Shown: positions 37,125-46,349, counted from the first letter of the stretch. The stretch is DNA of 64,000 bases from Synergistaceae bacterium (GCA_017470485.1 JAFUYQ010000016.1:154318-218317); one strand, 5' to 3'. Notes: generated by a model not told the origin, from the letters alone. Numbers and translations are program-made.

Positions 37125-38933
37125 ATGCCGCAGAATATTGAAAAGTTAATCATCTCCGCAGAAAAAGGAGACTCTGAAGCACAGTATAAGCTAGGTACAA
37201 ATTATCATTTCGGGCGAATGGGAGTGAAGCAGGATTACGCTCTTGCCGCAGAATGGTACCGCAAGGCCGCAGAACAAGGAAATCTTAAAGCAGCGTACTA
37301 TCTCGGCACATTGTATCAGAATGCTCAGGGTGTCCCCCAGAATTACGAGGAGGCCGCTGAATGGTATAAGCTCGCGGTCAATCCTAACGACAACAAAGCA
37401 CAGCTTGCATTAGGCTATCTCTACAGAAACGGTCTAGGCGTTGAAAAAAACGATTCAACCGCTGATGAATTTTTTGAACAGGCCGAACGTTTCGAGAAGA
37501 TTAAAGATCTTATGTCTTCCGGAATAAAATACACTCAGGGTCGTGAAGATACAAGGGATTATGTCCGTGCTGTGGAGTGTTTCAAGGAAGCCTACAGAAT
37601 GGGCGAGACTAAAGCACCCTACTACATAGGCATGATGTACAAGGACGGTCTTGGTATCGAGAAGAATTACCGAAAGGCTGAAGAATGGTTCAGAAAAGCT
37701 GAAGATTTAGGCGACAAGAGAGCCGCTAAAGTTCTGAAATGGCTTTCCGAAAATCCTGACCGAAATTCTTCGGCGCAAGCCCCTGTCTTTAGACATGTGG
37801 ATAAGCCGTTAGTATGCTATAATAAAAAAATAGTTGGGGCATCAACTATTGGAGGAGAACTAGTAAGACCTGAGGAATCAGGCAAGTTTGAAGATACCAG
37901 AATCCCCAGACTTCAGTCGGGGGGAGTATGTCAATTGTTTCCGCCTTTGCCCTCATCTCAGCCTGAAATAAAAGAAACTGAAGAAGCACAGGCGGAAAAT
38001 ACCCCAGCACCCTCCCCCCAAAAAACTGAACCCCCAAAAACACCAGAACCGCCGATACGGGTAGATATTCTGAAGTCTGTGCCGTTATCGCAGGTACAGC
38101 GCAGACCTCACAAAAAAAAGCCTGATACTCCTAAGAAGAAAGGCAGCAGCTTCAAAGTAATTATGTTTTTTGCAGCTTTTGCGGCTGTTTTCGGAACAGG
38201 TTTTTATTTGTACCGGCGTATAACGAATTTCATAAAGAGCGATGATTCTTTGACCTCTTTGATTCAAGATAACATTCTCCCGAAAGATGAAAACTATTTC
38301 GGAACCGGCATTCCTGATTTCAATGCAATCAGCGCGGATTTGCCCGGCTACGTCAAGACAACCGGCACGCTCCGTCATGATACACGCTACATTAACGGAA
38401 TCGCTGACATTACGGCCTACAGCACCAGACTTTACAAAATGCCCGATGAACGTTCAAACAACATTGAAAACACAACAGGTATCAAATGGCTGTTTGAAGA
38501 CTCAATGAACCGTATTAAACGTTTCAGAAAAGTAGCAGACGATTTCACAGACCGCTACGACAACATGATTCGTGTCAGAGGAACATGGCAGCAGGCTAAG
38601 GACAGCGGTTATTCCGAAAATATCTGGAGAAGATACTACAGGGAAGAACAGAATTTACTCGCTAAAAAACAAAGCGCATTAAAAGCCGTCTCAATGGAAA
38701 TAAATAATGCCAAAGAAAGAATTAAATCCGCTCAAACTCTGACTTATCTCGGCGAATGGATAAACCCTGACGGTAAAAAATGGACGCTCGTAAAATTAAA
38801 CTTTCAGGAAAAACCTTCTGAAATTTTATGGGTAAATTCTAATTATGTCCGCTTGATGACGCTCGATGAGTACCGAAGTACATATAATGATTCATTAAAA
38901 CTTATTGGTGAGCTGCCCCCCCCCCCGCAGTGA
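37125..38933 (+). CDS. Sel1-repeat membrane protein with SH3-like C-terminus
   Basis: The protein of about 602 residues has Sel1/TPR-like repeats at about 1-215 (DSEAQYKLGTNYHFGRMGVK, AEWYRKAAEQGNLKAAYYLG and so on), then a segment of about 50 residues coming from an IS605-derived mini-element, a Pro/Glu-rich part, a membrane span near 345-365 (VIMFFAAFAAVFGTGFYL), and an extracytoplasmic part that ends with an SH3-like module (YLGEWINPDGKKWTLVK ... NYVRLMT) shared with the protein at 33308. The Sel1 part would be cytoplasmic and serve as a protein-interaction scaffold. It ends in a run of 11 C coding Pro residues. Earlier starts at 37107 and 37116 overlap the -10 box, so I prefer 37125. Confidence 0.8.
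   Translation: MPQNIEKLIISAEKGDSEAQYKLGTNYHFGRMGVKQDYALAAEWYRKAAEQGNLKAAYYLGTLYQNAQGVPQNYEEAAEWYKLAVNPNDNKAQLALGYLYRNGLGVEKNDSTADEFFEQAERFEKIKDLMSSGIKYTQGREDTRDYVRAVECFKEAYRMGETKAPYYIGMMYKDGLGIEKNYRKAEEWFRKAEDLGDKRAAKVLKWLSENPDRNSSAQAPVFRHVDKPLVCYNKKIVGASTIGGELVRPEESGKFEDTRIPRLQSGGVCQLFPPLPSSQPEIKETEEAQAENTPAPSPQKTEPPKTPEPPIRVDILKSVPLSQVQRRPHKKKPDTPKKKGSSFKVIMFFAAFAAVFGTGFYLYRRITNFIKSDDSLTSLIQDNILPKDENYFGTGIPDFNAISADLPGYVKTTGTLRHDTRYINGIADITAYSTRLYKMPDERSNNIENTTGIKWLFEDSMNRIKRFRKVADDFTDRYDNMIRVRGTWQQAKDSGYSENIWRRYYREEQNLLAKKQSALKAVSMEINNAKERIKSAQTLTYLGEWINPDGKKWTLVKLNFQEKPSEILWVNSNYVRLMTLDEYRSTYNDSLKLIGELPPPPQ
37780..37934 (+). mobile_element. IS605-derived mini-element inserted in frame within the Sel1 gene
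   Basis: An imperfect left hairpin (TGTCT/AGACA, 37784-37795) is followed by GTTAGTATGCTATAAT, close to the leader of the relic at 6866. Then comes a frame coding VGASTIGGELVRPEESGKFE, resembling the Cys/Gly-Gly-Glu-Leu tail of TnpB, and a right hairpin CCCC.GACT/AGTC.GGG at 37904-37924 with the end AGTATGTCAA. All of it is open in the reading frame of the host gene, adding about 50 codons. Boundaries are approximate. Confidence 0.78.
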
Positions 38934-39058
38934 AAAATACTAATAAACAAATGTGCTGAAAATACTCTGTAGATTTTAATTCCTGACGTGTAAAATATTC
39001 CTCATCAGTTAAATCTCAAAAGTTCCAAAATTTATATCGTCAGGAGGATTTTTTCATA

Positions 39059-40060
39059 ATGAAAAAGTTTGTATCCGCTCTTGTTCTTGTCATGATGTTT
39101 TCCGTCATGGCCTCAGCTGCCGAGTCCGTCAAGGCCTACACAACTATGGAAGAGCCTCTCGCTAAAGCCCTTTTCGACGCTTTCGAGGCTGACACAGGAA
39201 TCAAAGTCGAATGGGTAAGGCTTTCAGGCGGCGAGGCTATCGCACGTCTTGAGGCCGAACGCGCTAACCCTCAGGCTTCAATCTGGGTCGGCGGCGTCGG
39301 CACTCAGCACATTGAGGCGAAACTTCGCGGCCTCTCAACTCCTTACCGTTCGCGCGCGGCAGGGAGCATTCCGGCAAAGTACAGAGATCCCGAAAATTAC
39401 TGGACTGGACTCTATGTCGGCCCTATCGCTTTCTGCATGAACACCGAACGCGCTAAGGAACTCGGCCTCGACATGCCTAAAAGCTGGGCTGACCTCCTCA
39501 AGCCTGAGTACGCTAAGAAAGTCAGAGTCGCTCACCCCAGCACTTCGGGAACCGCCTACAATATGATTACCACAGTAATCAGAATCTTCGGCGGCGATGA
39601 GGACAAAGCATTCGCCTACTTCAAGGACATGTCAAAGTCAGTCGAACAGTTCACGCGCTCCGGCTCAGCACCGGGAAAATCATGCGCGCTCGGCGAGATC
39701 CCTGTCGCAATCGGCTACCTTCACGACCAGATTAAACTTCAGCGCGAGGGCGCAAAGATTGAGATAGCCATTCCGTCAGACGGCACAGGCTTCGAGACTG
39801 CTTCAATGTCAATCCTCAAGGGCGGCCCCGACTCCCTCAATGCCAAGAAGCTCTATGACTGGGTACTCGGCCAGAAAGCTATGGACACGATTGCGAAGTG
39901 GTACGTCATTCCGCTTTCGGACAAGGCTACGCCGACCGACACGGGATTTTCACTCGCAAGCATGAACCTCGTCAATCAGGACGACCAGTGGGACGCGGCT
40001 AACAAAGAGCGTCTGCTCGAACGCTGGAACAGAGAAATTTCAACAGCTCCCGAAAAGTAA
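39059..40060 (+). CDS. Fe3+-type ABC transporter substrate-binding protein (SBP family 6)
   Basis: The 333-residue exported protein (signal peptide ending in ASA, about residue 20) resembles FbpA/AfuA periplasmic iron binders: SVKAYTTMEEPLAKALFDAF at the start of the mature form, AIARLEAERANPQASIWVGG, and LGEIPVAIGYLHDQI. It delivers its ligand to the downstream permease. Ferric iron is the usual ligand; other members of the family bind phosphonates or sugar phosphates, so the ligand is not certain. CAGGAGG lies before the ATG at 39059. It is the first gene of a three-gene transporter operon. Confidence 0.9.
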   Translation: MKKFVSALVLVMMFSVMASAAESVKAYTTMEEPLAKALFDAFEADTGIKVEWVRLSGGEAIARLEAERANPQASIWVGGVGTQHIEAKLRGLSTPYRSRAAGSIPAKYRDPENYWTGLYVGPIAFCMNTERAKELGLDMPKSWADLLKPEYAKKVRVAHPSTSGTAYNMITTVIRIFGGDEDKAFAYFKDMSKSVEQFTRSGSAPGKSCALGEIPVAIGYLHDQIKLQREGAKIEIAIPSDGTGFETASMSILKGGPDSLNAKKLYDWVLGQKAMDTIAKWYVIPLSDKATPTDTGFSLASMNLVNQDDQWDAANKERLLERWNREISTAPEK

Positions 40061-40074
40061 AATATTAATCTCCG

Positions 40075-40099
40075 GCCTCCTGTAATTTTTGCAGGGGGC
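40075..40099 (+). terminator. Intra-operon hairpin between the binding protein and permease genes
   Basis: GCCTCCTG pairs with CAGGGGGC around an eight-base T-rich loop. No long T run follows, so it is more likely an attenuator or mRNA-stabilising hairpin that keeps the binding protein more abundant than the permease than a full terminator. Confidence 0.5.
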
Positions 40100-40126
40100 T
40101 TGTTTATGAGCAAAGGAGGTAAGAAA

Positions 40127-42331
40127 TTGAACAAACGGCTCATTAATTTTCTGGTAACTCTATTGTTCGTTGTGCTTGTGGGCTACTGGATATATTCAAG
40201 CGTTACAGACGAGTTCATGAAACAGACAGCCGCCTCTCAGCGCAGAACCGTTGAGACTGTGGCCGCCGGCTATCCTTCGGGCGAAGACGAGGTAACAGCG
40301 TGGCTGAAGCGTCTCGATGAAGAATCCAATACCTACAAAGTCGCGTTCGTCCCTGAACTTCCTATGCCGGGCGAAAAATTATCATCAGTCCCCAAAGGAG
40401 ACTCGGAGCTTGCGAAACTCACTGAGGAATTTGCGTTAGACCCAGAGTTTTCAAAAGGGTTTGATAATGCCGCATATGAGGAAATCTACAGGAGTTCAAA
40501 GAACTGGACTGTCGGCGCAAAAGAGGAACAGGCTTTATTCTTCGCGCCTGCGGTTGACATTAAGACGCATGATGTTGAGGGCGCACTGGTTTTCGCGTTC
40601 AGCACTGAGGGCGAACAGAACTTCATGAGAATGATGAACACTCTGTTTTTCTGCGCTTTCGTGCTTTTTGCTGTCGTCATATGGCAGTTGATGATGAGCA
40701 GAGATCCGATTGTCGGCTTCGCTCTGGCCGGTCTGTTCCTGATGACGCTGATATTCGTTGCCTATCCTCTGTTCGAGGCGTTGAGGCTGTCGTTCCTTGA
40801 GAACGGTAAATTCTCGCTCTCAACATGGAAAACGATTCTCAATTCCGAAGGCTACATGTCCGCTTTATGGGGAAGCCTTAAACTCGGCTGCTGGACTGCT
40901 ACATTCTCGACACTGGTAGGATTCCTTTTCGCGTTCGTCGTCTCAAGAACTAACGCCCCGTGCAAGAAATTAATCTCAACAATGGGTGTCCTTCCCGTAA
41001 TATCGCCCCCGTTCTCGCTGACGCTCTCAATAATCTTACTGTTCGGAAATAACGGGCTGATTACGAGATGGCTAAGGGTTATCGGGCTTGACTTCTCGAT
41101 TTACGGACTGCCCGGCCTCGTTCTGGTTCAGACGATGGGAATGTTCCCGATCGCTTTTCTGACACTTGGAGGAGTCCTTCAGGCCATCGACTCAACGTTC
41201 GAGGAGGCTTCATTAAACCTCTCGGCAGGAAGATTCCAGACGTTCAGCAAGATTACTCTGCCCCTCGCAGTTCCCGGACTATTAAGCGCATGGCTCTTGG
41301 TGTTCACGACATCGCTTGCTGATTTCGCCAACCCTCTGTTACTGGCCGGAGACTTGAAGGTCTTGTCGCTCGAATCGTACATTGAGGTTACGGGAATGAA
41401 CAGGCTCGGACACGGCGCGGCATTGTCGATACTCTTACTGCTCCCGACATTAACGGCGTTCCTCGCTCAAAGGTTCTGGGTCGCTAAACGCTCTTACGTT
41501 ACCGTAACCGGCAAACCCTCAGGACGTATCACAGAATTGACGACACCGATTGTCAGAAGGGTATTGACGGGAATAATCTTCGTCATAATTTTCTTCCTGA
41601 TAATGCTTTACGGAACGATATTCGCAGGGTGCTTCGTCAAGAACTGGGGCATTGATTACACGTTCAGTCTTGAGAACATCACTGAGGCCATAACACGCTC
41701 AACGGACGCTCTTTTCGACACCGTTACGCTTGCGGCAATCGCTACGCCTATCGCAGGAATTATCGCTATGATTGCGGCACTCTTAATCGTCAGAAGGAAA
41801 TTTCACGGAAAGAAACTTCTTGAGATGTTACTCATGACACCGTTCGCTCTGCCCGGAACTCTCTTGGGCATAAGCTACATTCTCGCGTTCAACCACGCGC
41901 CTATAATCCTCGTTGGAACAGCGGCTATCATCATCATCAACTATGTTATCCGTGAGCTTCCTGTAGGAATTGAGGGGGGTATAGCGTCATTGAGGCAGAT
42001 TGACCCGTCAATCGAGGAGGCCGCCACAGACTTGGGCGCGGATCAGGCCACTGTCTTCAGAACGATTGTACTTCCGTTAGTGCGTCCGGCGTTCCTGTCG
42101 AGTCTTTCGTATACTTTCGTGCGTTCGATGACGGCGGTCAGCGCGGTAATCTTCCTGATTTCGGCGAAATGGTATCACATCACGGTGCTTATCTATAACT
42201 TCTCCGAGAACTTGAGATTCGGACTTGCAAGCGTTTTATCGACCGTGTTAATCATAATCGTGTTCGGAGCGTTCGGAATAATGAGGCTCTTAGTGCGAGA
42301 GAACAGCAACCTGATGAAGAACGTAACATGA
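40127..42331 (+). CDS. Fe3+-type ABC transporter permease with an extracytoplasmic N-terminal domain
   Basis: The 734-residue permease is a double unit of the FbpB kind with two sets of about six spans and EAA loops (EEASLNLSAGRFQTFSKITL near residue 360 and EEAATDLGADQATVFRTIVL near 635). It has an extra N-terminus: a span at 5-23, a hydrophilic domain of about 145 residues (24-168) outside the membrane, and another span at about 170-190, as in sensor proteins. I choose TTG 40127 because AAAGGAGG lies eight bases upstream; the ATG at 40106 has no good site. Confidence 0.88.
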   Translation: MNKRLINFLVTLLFVVLVGYWIYSSVTDEFMKQTAASQRRTVETVAAGYPSGEDEVTAWLKRLDEESNTYKVAFVPELPMPGEKLSSVPKGDSELAKLTEEFALDPEFSKGFDNAAYEEIYRSSKNWTVGAKEEQALFFAPAVDIKTHDVEGALVFAFSTEGEQNFMRMMNTLFFCAFVLFAVVIWQLMMSRDPIVGFALAGLFLMTLIFVAYPLFEALRLSFLENGKFSLSTWKTILNSEGYMSALWGSLKLGCWTATFSTLVGFLFAFVVSRTNAPCKKLISTMGVLPVISPPFSLTLSIILLFGNNGLITRWLRVIGLDFSIYGLPGLVLVQTMGMFPIAFLTLGGVLQAIDSTFEEASLNLSAGRFQTFSKITLPLAVPGLLSAWLLVFTTSLADFANPLLLAGDLKVLSLESYIEVTGMNRLGHGAALSILLLLPTLTAFLAQRFWVAKRSYVTVTGKPSGRITELTTPIVRRVLTGIIFVIIFFLIMLYGTIFAGCFVKNWGIDYTFSLENITEAITRSTDALFDTVTLAAIATPIAGIIAMIAALLIVRRKFHGKKLLEMLLMTPFALPGTLLGISYILAFNHAPIILVGTAAIIIINYVIRELPVGIEGGIASLRQIDPSIEEAATDLGADQATVFRTIVLPLVRPAFLSSLSYTFVRSMTAVSAVIFLISAKWYHITVLIYNFSENLRFGLASVLSTVLIIIVFGAFGIMRLLVRENSNLMKNVT

Positions 42332-42352
42332 TGAGAAAGGGGAAAATGAAAA

Positions 42353-43450
42353 TTGGCGAGTAAATCAGTAACCTTCGACAACATAAAAAAGATATTCAGG
42401 GATCCGCAGTCTGGTCAGGACGTTGCGGCAGTAGCCGGAGTGTCGTTCAGGCTTGAGCCGGGCGAACTGGTAACGCTGCTTGGGCCTTCAGGGTGCGGAA
42501 AGTCAACAATCCTGCGAATGCTCTCAGGATTTGAACAGCCTACCTCCGGCAAAATCATGATAGGGGACAATGATGTAACCAACACTCCCCCCAACAAGCG
42601 CGATACAGCGATGGTCTTCCAGAGTTACGGCCTGTTCCCTCACATGAACGTTGCCGAGAATGTCGGCTACGGCCTGAAACTCCGCAAAGTACCACAGAAG
42701 GACATTGATGAGAAAGTTCAGAGATTCCTTGAGATGGTAGGGCTTGGACAGATGGGGAAGCGTCCGCCCTCGCGGTTATCGGGAGGACAGCAGCAGAGAG
42801 TCGCCCTCGCGAGGAGTCTGATTGTTGAACCGTCAGTGCTTCTTCTCGATGAGCCTCTGAGTAATCTTGACGCTCTTCTTCGTGAGCAGATGAGAGTCGA
42901 GATTCGCAGACTCCAGAAATCACTCGGCATAACGGCCATGTACGTTACTCATGACCGTGTTGAGGCGATGAGCCTTTCGGACAGAATCATCGTCATGAAG
43001 CTCGGACACATAATCCAGATTGGAACGCCGAGCGATATTTACAGAGATCCTGTTGACACGTTCGTTGCCGGATTTGTCGGTAAAGTAGCGTTCTTCCCGT
43101 GCGAGGTAAAGGGGATTGATGACTCCTGCCGCGTTGAAATCAAGGGTCAGGCTTTCACCGCTCCGAGATGGGCAAAGAACCTCAAGGCCGGCGATAAAGC
43201 ACTGGTAATGGCAAGACCTGAGTCGCTTTCAGTGGGCGAGCCGGGCGCAGGAGTTGAGGACGGTATCGTTACGGCTAACATCTATCTCGGAAACAGCGTT
43301 GAGACTTGGGTCAAGACTGACTTGGGCAACGTCCTCGTTCAGATAGATAACCCAGATGTCAAAAAGATTTGGGCTGAGGGCGAGAAGGTTTCATTGTCGT
43401 TTGACCCGTCATTGACGAAAGTTCTAGCTGACGATTTAGAGAAGGCATAG
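42353..43450 (+). CDS. ABC transporter ATP-binding protein, FbpC/PotA type
   Basis: The 365-residue ATPase powers the permease encoded just upstream. Walker A GPSGCGKSTILRML near residue 45, Q-loop VFQSYGLFPHM, signature LSGGQQQRVALARSL near 140, Walker B VLLLDEPLSNLDA and switch His in YVTHDRVEAMSLSD are intact. The C-terminal 120 residues form a TOBE-type regulatory domain. The start is TTG 42353, with AAAGGGGA upstream. A terminator follows the gene, ending the operon. Confidence 0.94.
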   Translation: MASKSVTFDNIKKIFRDPQSGQDVAAVAGVSFRLEPGELVTLLGPSGCGKSTILRMLSGFEQPTSGKIMIGDNDVTNTPPNKRDTAMVFQSYGLFPHMNVAENVGYGLKLRKVPQKDIDEKVQRFLEMVGLGQMGKRPPSRLSGGQQQRVALARSLIVEPSVLLLDEPLSNLDALLREQMRVEIRRLQKSLGITAMYVTHDRVEAMSLSDRIIVMKLGHIIQIGTPSDIYRDPVDTFVAGFVGKVAFFPCEVKGIDDSCRVEIKGQAFTAPRWAKNLKAGDKALVMARPESLSVGEPGAGVEDGIVTANIYLGNSVETWVKTDLGNVLVQIDNPDVKKIWAEGEKVSLSFDPSLTKVLADDLEKA

Positions 43451-43463
43451 GAATTTTCGGAAG

Positions 43464-43495
43464 TCTCCTGCTTGATGAGGGCAGGAGATTTTTTT
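43464..43495 (+). terminator. Terminator of the ABC transporter operon
   Basis: TCTCCTGC...GCAGGAGA hairpin (43464-43488) with a run of seven T. Confidence 0.88.
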
Positions 43496-43573
43496 ACACG
43501 AGAAAATATCACTTGCATGGTGTAAAATTTCAGCATTTACATTACATACTTTCACAGGAGGTAACACTTTATT

Positions 43574-44800
43574 ATGAGCAGTAAAGGTTTCACAAGTTCC
43601 CTGCCGTTCAAGCTGATTTTGGCACTCGTTCTGGGTATGCTTGCCGGCTTCTGGCTGTCATCAATTTACGGCAGCCCCATATGCAATGCCCTTCTCAACA
43701 TCATCGTAACCGTTCACTACATAGCCGGCCAGTTCTTGAATTTCTGCGTTCCGTTAATCATCATCGGCTTCGTAGCCCCCTCAATCACCCGAATGGGCGG
43801 CAACGCTTCAAGAATGCTTCTTCTCGCTCTGACTCTCGCCTACGTCTCGTCAATAGGCGCGGCGTTCTCGGCGACTGCGGCGGGCTACGCTATCATTCCC
43901 ATGCTGAACATCGCTTCCGCTGTGCAGGGACTGAGATCCCTTCCCGAAGTCGTGTTCAAGCTCTCGATACCTCAGGTAATGCCGGTTATGTCGGCGTTAT
44001 TTGTTTCGGTACTGGTAGGGCTTGCGGCGGCGTGGAACAAGAGCAAAACAACAATAGCCCTTCTTGAGGAGTTCCAGCAGATAGTTCTCAGCATCGTAAC
44101 AAGATTCCTCATTCCGGTTCTTCCTTTCCTTATCGGAACGACATTCTGCCAGCTTGCTTTCGAGGGGTCAATCACCGAGCAGCTCCCTGTGTTCCTCGTG
44201 ATAATCCTTATCGTTATGGCCGGACATTATATCTGGATGGCACTGCTGTACTTCATCGCCGGAGCGTATTCGGGGCGCAATCCCTTCAACGTCATAAAGA
44301 ACTACGGCCCTGCATACATGACCGCTGTCGGAACGATGTCGAGCGCGGCAACATTGTCAGTAGCGTTGACGTGCGCAAAAAAATCAGAGCCTACACTCCG
44401 CGATGACATGGTGAATTTCGGGATACCTCTTTTCGCTAACATTCATCTTTGCGGTTCGGTAATGACTGAGACATTCTTTGTCATGGCCGTGTCGAAGATA
44501 CTGTATGGAGTTTATCCGTCTGTCGGGAACATGGTACTGTTCTGCCTGCTGCTGGGAGTGTTCGCGATAGGCGCGCCCGGAGTGCCCGGCGGAACGGTCA
44601 TGGCCTCATTGGGATTGATTACGGGAGTGCTTGGGTTTGACGCTACAGGCACGGCGTTAATGCTTACGATTTTCGCGTTACAGGACTCATTCGGAACGGC
44701 CTGCAATGTTACGGGCGACGGAGCATTGACCTTGATACTTACGGGTTACGCCGAGAAACACGGAATCGGCGCGGAGAACTCGGAGAAGGTTACAGGCTGA
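43574..44800 (+). CDS. Dicarboxylate/amino-acid:cation symporter (DAACS family)
   Basis: The 408-residue membrane carrier has about eight spans and two hairpin loops. The family features are visible: FCVPLIIIGFVAPSITRMGG near residue 60, the Ser-rich AVGTMSSAATLSVALTCAKK near 260 (hairpin 1), PLFANIHLCGSVMTETFFVM near 285, GAPGVPGGTVMASLGLI near 340 (hairpin 2) and a C-terminal DSFGTACNVTGDGALTLIL with ligand-binding Asp/Asn. Uptake of glutamate, aspartate, serine or C4 acids with Na+ or H+ is expected. It has CAGGAGG 11 bases before the ATG, and its last 11 bases overlap the 3' end of the convergent gene at 44790. Confidence 0.92.
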   Translation: MSSKGFTSSLPFKLILALVLGMLAGFWLSSIYGSPICNALLNIIVTVHYIAGQFLNFCVPLIIIGFVAPSITRMGGNASRMLLLALTLAYVSSIGAAFSATAAGYAIIPMLNIASAVQGLRSLPEVVFKLSIPQVMPVMSALFVSVLVGLAAAWNKSKTTIALLEEFQQIVLSIVTRFLIPVLPFLIGTTFCQLAFEGSITEQLPVFLVIILIVMAGHYIWMALLYFIAGAYSGRNPFNVIKNYGPAYMTAVGTMSSAATLSVALTCAKKSEPTLRDDMVNFGIPLFANIHLCGSVMTETFFVMAVSKILYGVYPSVGNMVLFCLLLGVFAIGAPGVPGGTVMASLGLITGVLGFDATGTALMLTIFALQDSFGTACNVTGDGALTLILTGYAEKHGIGAENSEKVTG

Positions 44801-46349
44801 CAGCCTCATTTAGGGAAGGGGTACGGTTATTGAGCCTGCCCCTTTCAGTTTTCTTTATGTGAATGTCCGATGAAGTTCCGTCCGTGAACTCAGTGTAAAG
44901 GCTCACGAAGTCAACATCTTCATTAACCCTGCTGATTACCTCATCAACGATATTAGATTTGTATCTTTCATAATCTTTGCTGAAATCTGGAATATATATC
45001 CTGTCGGGCTTACTGCTGTTAATTCCATAATGCACAGCCTTTACAGTGTCATTCAGAAGGGTGTGTATGAGTGTCATCTGTCCTCTTTGCGAGAAATCGA
45101 TAATATCAGGGTCATTGAGTAAAGCGTTTTTCCCTGAATTGAAGCGTTCCTTCTCCACGTCAAACGTGAATTTATACGGCCCGTGTTCTTTATCTTTCAT
45201 GTCAGTATATTTTACGTACAGCGTAATTATGTCTGTCTTTATGTCAGGAGTGAGCCAAAGATTAACCCCCGTGTAATTAAGCCCTGAAGATTTATATTCT
45301 GTGTCGGAGTCTGTTCGGTAGAAAATTTCCCTGACCTCCGCTTCGTTGTCAATATTCACGAAAAAAACAAGGGGACTATTATCCCAACCAGCATATTCGC
45401 CGCGAGTAACATCAAGTTTGATCGCAGGTTCTGGAGTCGTGAGGTTCATAACCGTACCGCCGGGAGTGTAAATTCCGTTTTCCATCGTCAGATTCACTCC
45501 CCAGAATATCGCAAGAAGTGTCATTAACGCTCCGGCCTCCGCGAAAATCTCAGAGTGTTCAGCCCTGTGCCTGAGCATTAACGCAAACACAGCCAGAAGG
45601 GCAGCCGGTACTGCCGCGAAAACAGGAATCACAACCGGCCATCTTCTCGCAATTCCGAACGTAACCGCGAACACGAACGCAAATATCATATCTGTTCTTA
45701 TGCTGAAGAGTTTAGAGCCGATTATGCTGATTACGTCCTTCCAGCTTACGGGAGGGATTTCGGGAAGCTCGGTTATTTCGCTGTCATCGTCTTGAAGTTC
45801 CGCAATCCTGTTCTTTGAGTCCTCCCTTTTCCTGTAGCGTTCCAATTTTTTCAAGTACTTCCAGTAACGCACGGCCTCAGAGTAATTTTTACCGCCGGCG
45901 TTCTTTATGCGTTCAAGATATTTGTGTTCCCTGTAGTCAATTATGAGGTCAAAAATTTTCCTGTCATAAGCGTAGATAGTGTTATTGTTGGCTGACTTTG
46001 TTTCTTTTCTGAGTGGGATTAGCTTTGAGTACCAGCCCTCTGAACGTTCCATCTGTGAAAGCGTCCTTGATATTGATGAAGTGTCCCGCCCTGTAAGCAA
46101 CGCTATTTCCCTGACGTAAAACATTATGTTTCCGTTACCGTCAGCAATAAGATAATTCTCTTTAGGTGCCTGAGACATGTATTTTCTCTCCAAGTATTCG
46201 TCCCTGTCCTGTTCAGTTCCCTTGAAGTTCATGAAGTCGGATATATATTCGTCAACGTTCCTGAGTATGAGGCTGCGAATCTTCTGATAACGTTTGAAAG
46301 CCGTACTGATTCGCCTGATAGATTCGCTTGAGAGCTTGAAAGATGGCAT
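44790..46349 (-). CDS. Putative membrane-bound DNA-binding protein with extracytoplasmic domain
   Basis: I do not recognise the whole 519-residue protein, but its parts are clear. Residues about 65-150 look like a winged helix: EIALLTGRDTSSISRTLSQM (79-100) has helix-turn-helix spacing. A charged, Lys/Arg-rich helical region (150-185) leads to three hydrophobic spans (about 219-234, 237-259, 272-287), then a domain of about 220 residues rich in beta strands, outside the membrane if the N-terminus is inside. This is the general plan of one-component transmembrane regulators such as CadC/ToxR, though with three spans instead of one. It overlaps the symporter gene tail to tail by 11 bases. Confidence 0.7.
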   Translation of the reverse strand: MPSFKLSSESIRRISTAFKRYQKIRSLILRNVDEYISDFMNFKGTEQDRDEYLERKYMSQAPKENYLIADGNGNIMFYVREIALLTGRDTSSISRTLSQMERSEGWYSKLIPLRKETKSANNNTIYAYDRKIFDLIIDYREHKYLERIKNAGGKNYSEAVRYWKYLKKLERYRKREDSKNRIAELQDDDSEITELPEIPPVSWKDVISIIGSKLFSIRTDMIFAFVFAVTFGIARRWPVVIPVFAAVPAALLAVFALMLRHRAEHSEIFAEAGALMTLLAIFWGVNLTMENGIYTPGGTVMNLTTPEPAIKLDVTRGEYAGWDNSPLVFFVNIDNEAEVREIFYRTDSDTEYKSSGLNYTGVNLWLTPDIKTDIITLYVKYTDMKDKEHGPYKFTFDVEKERFNSGKNALLNDPDIIDFSQRGQMTLIHTLLNDTVKAVHYGINSSKPDRIYIPDFSKDYERYKSNIVDEVISRVNEDVDFVSLYTEFTDGTSSDIHIKKTERGRLNNRTPSLNEAVSL

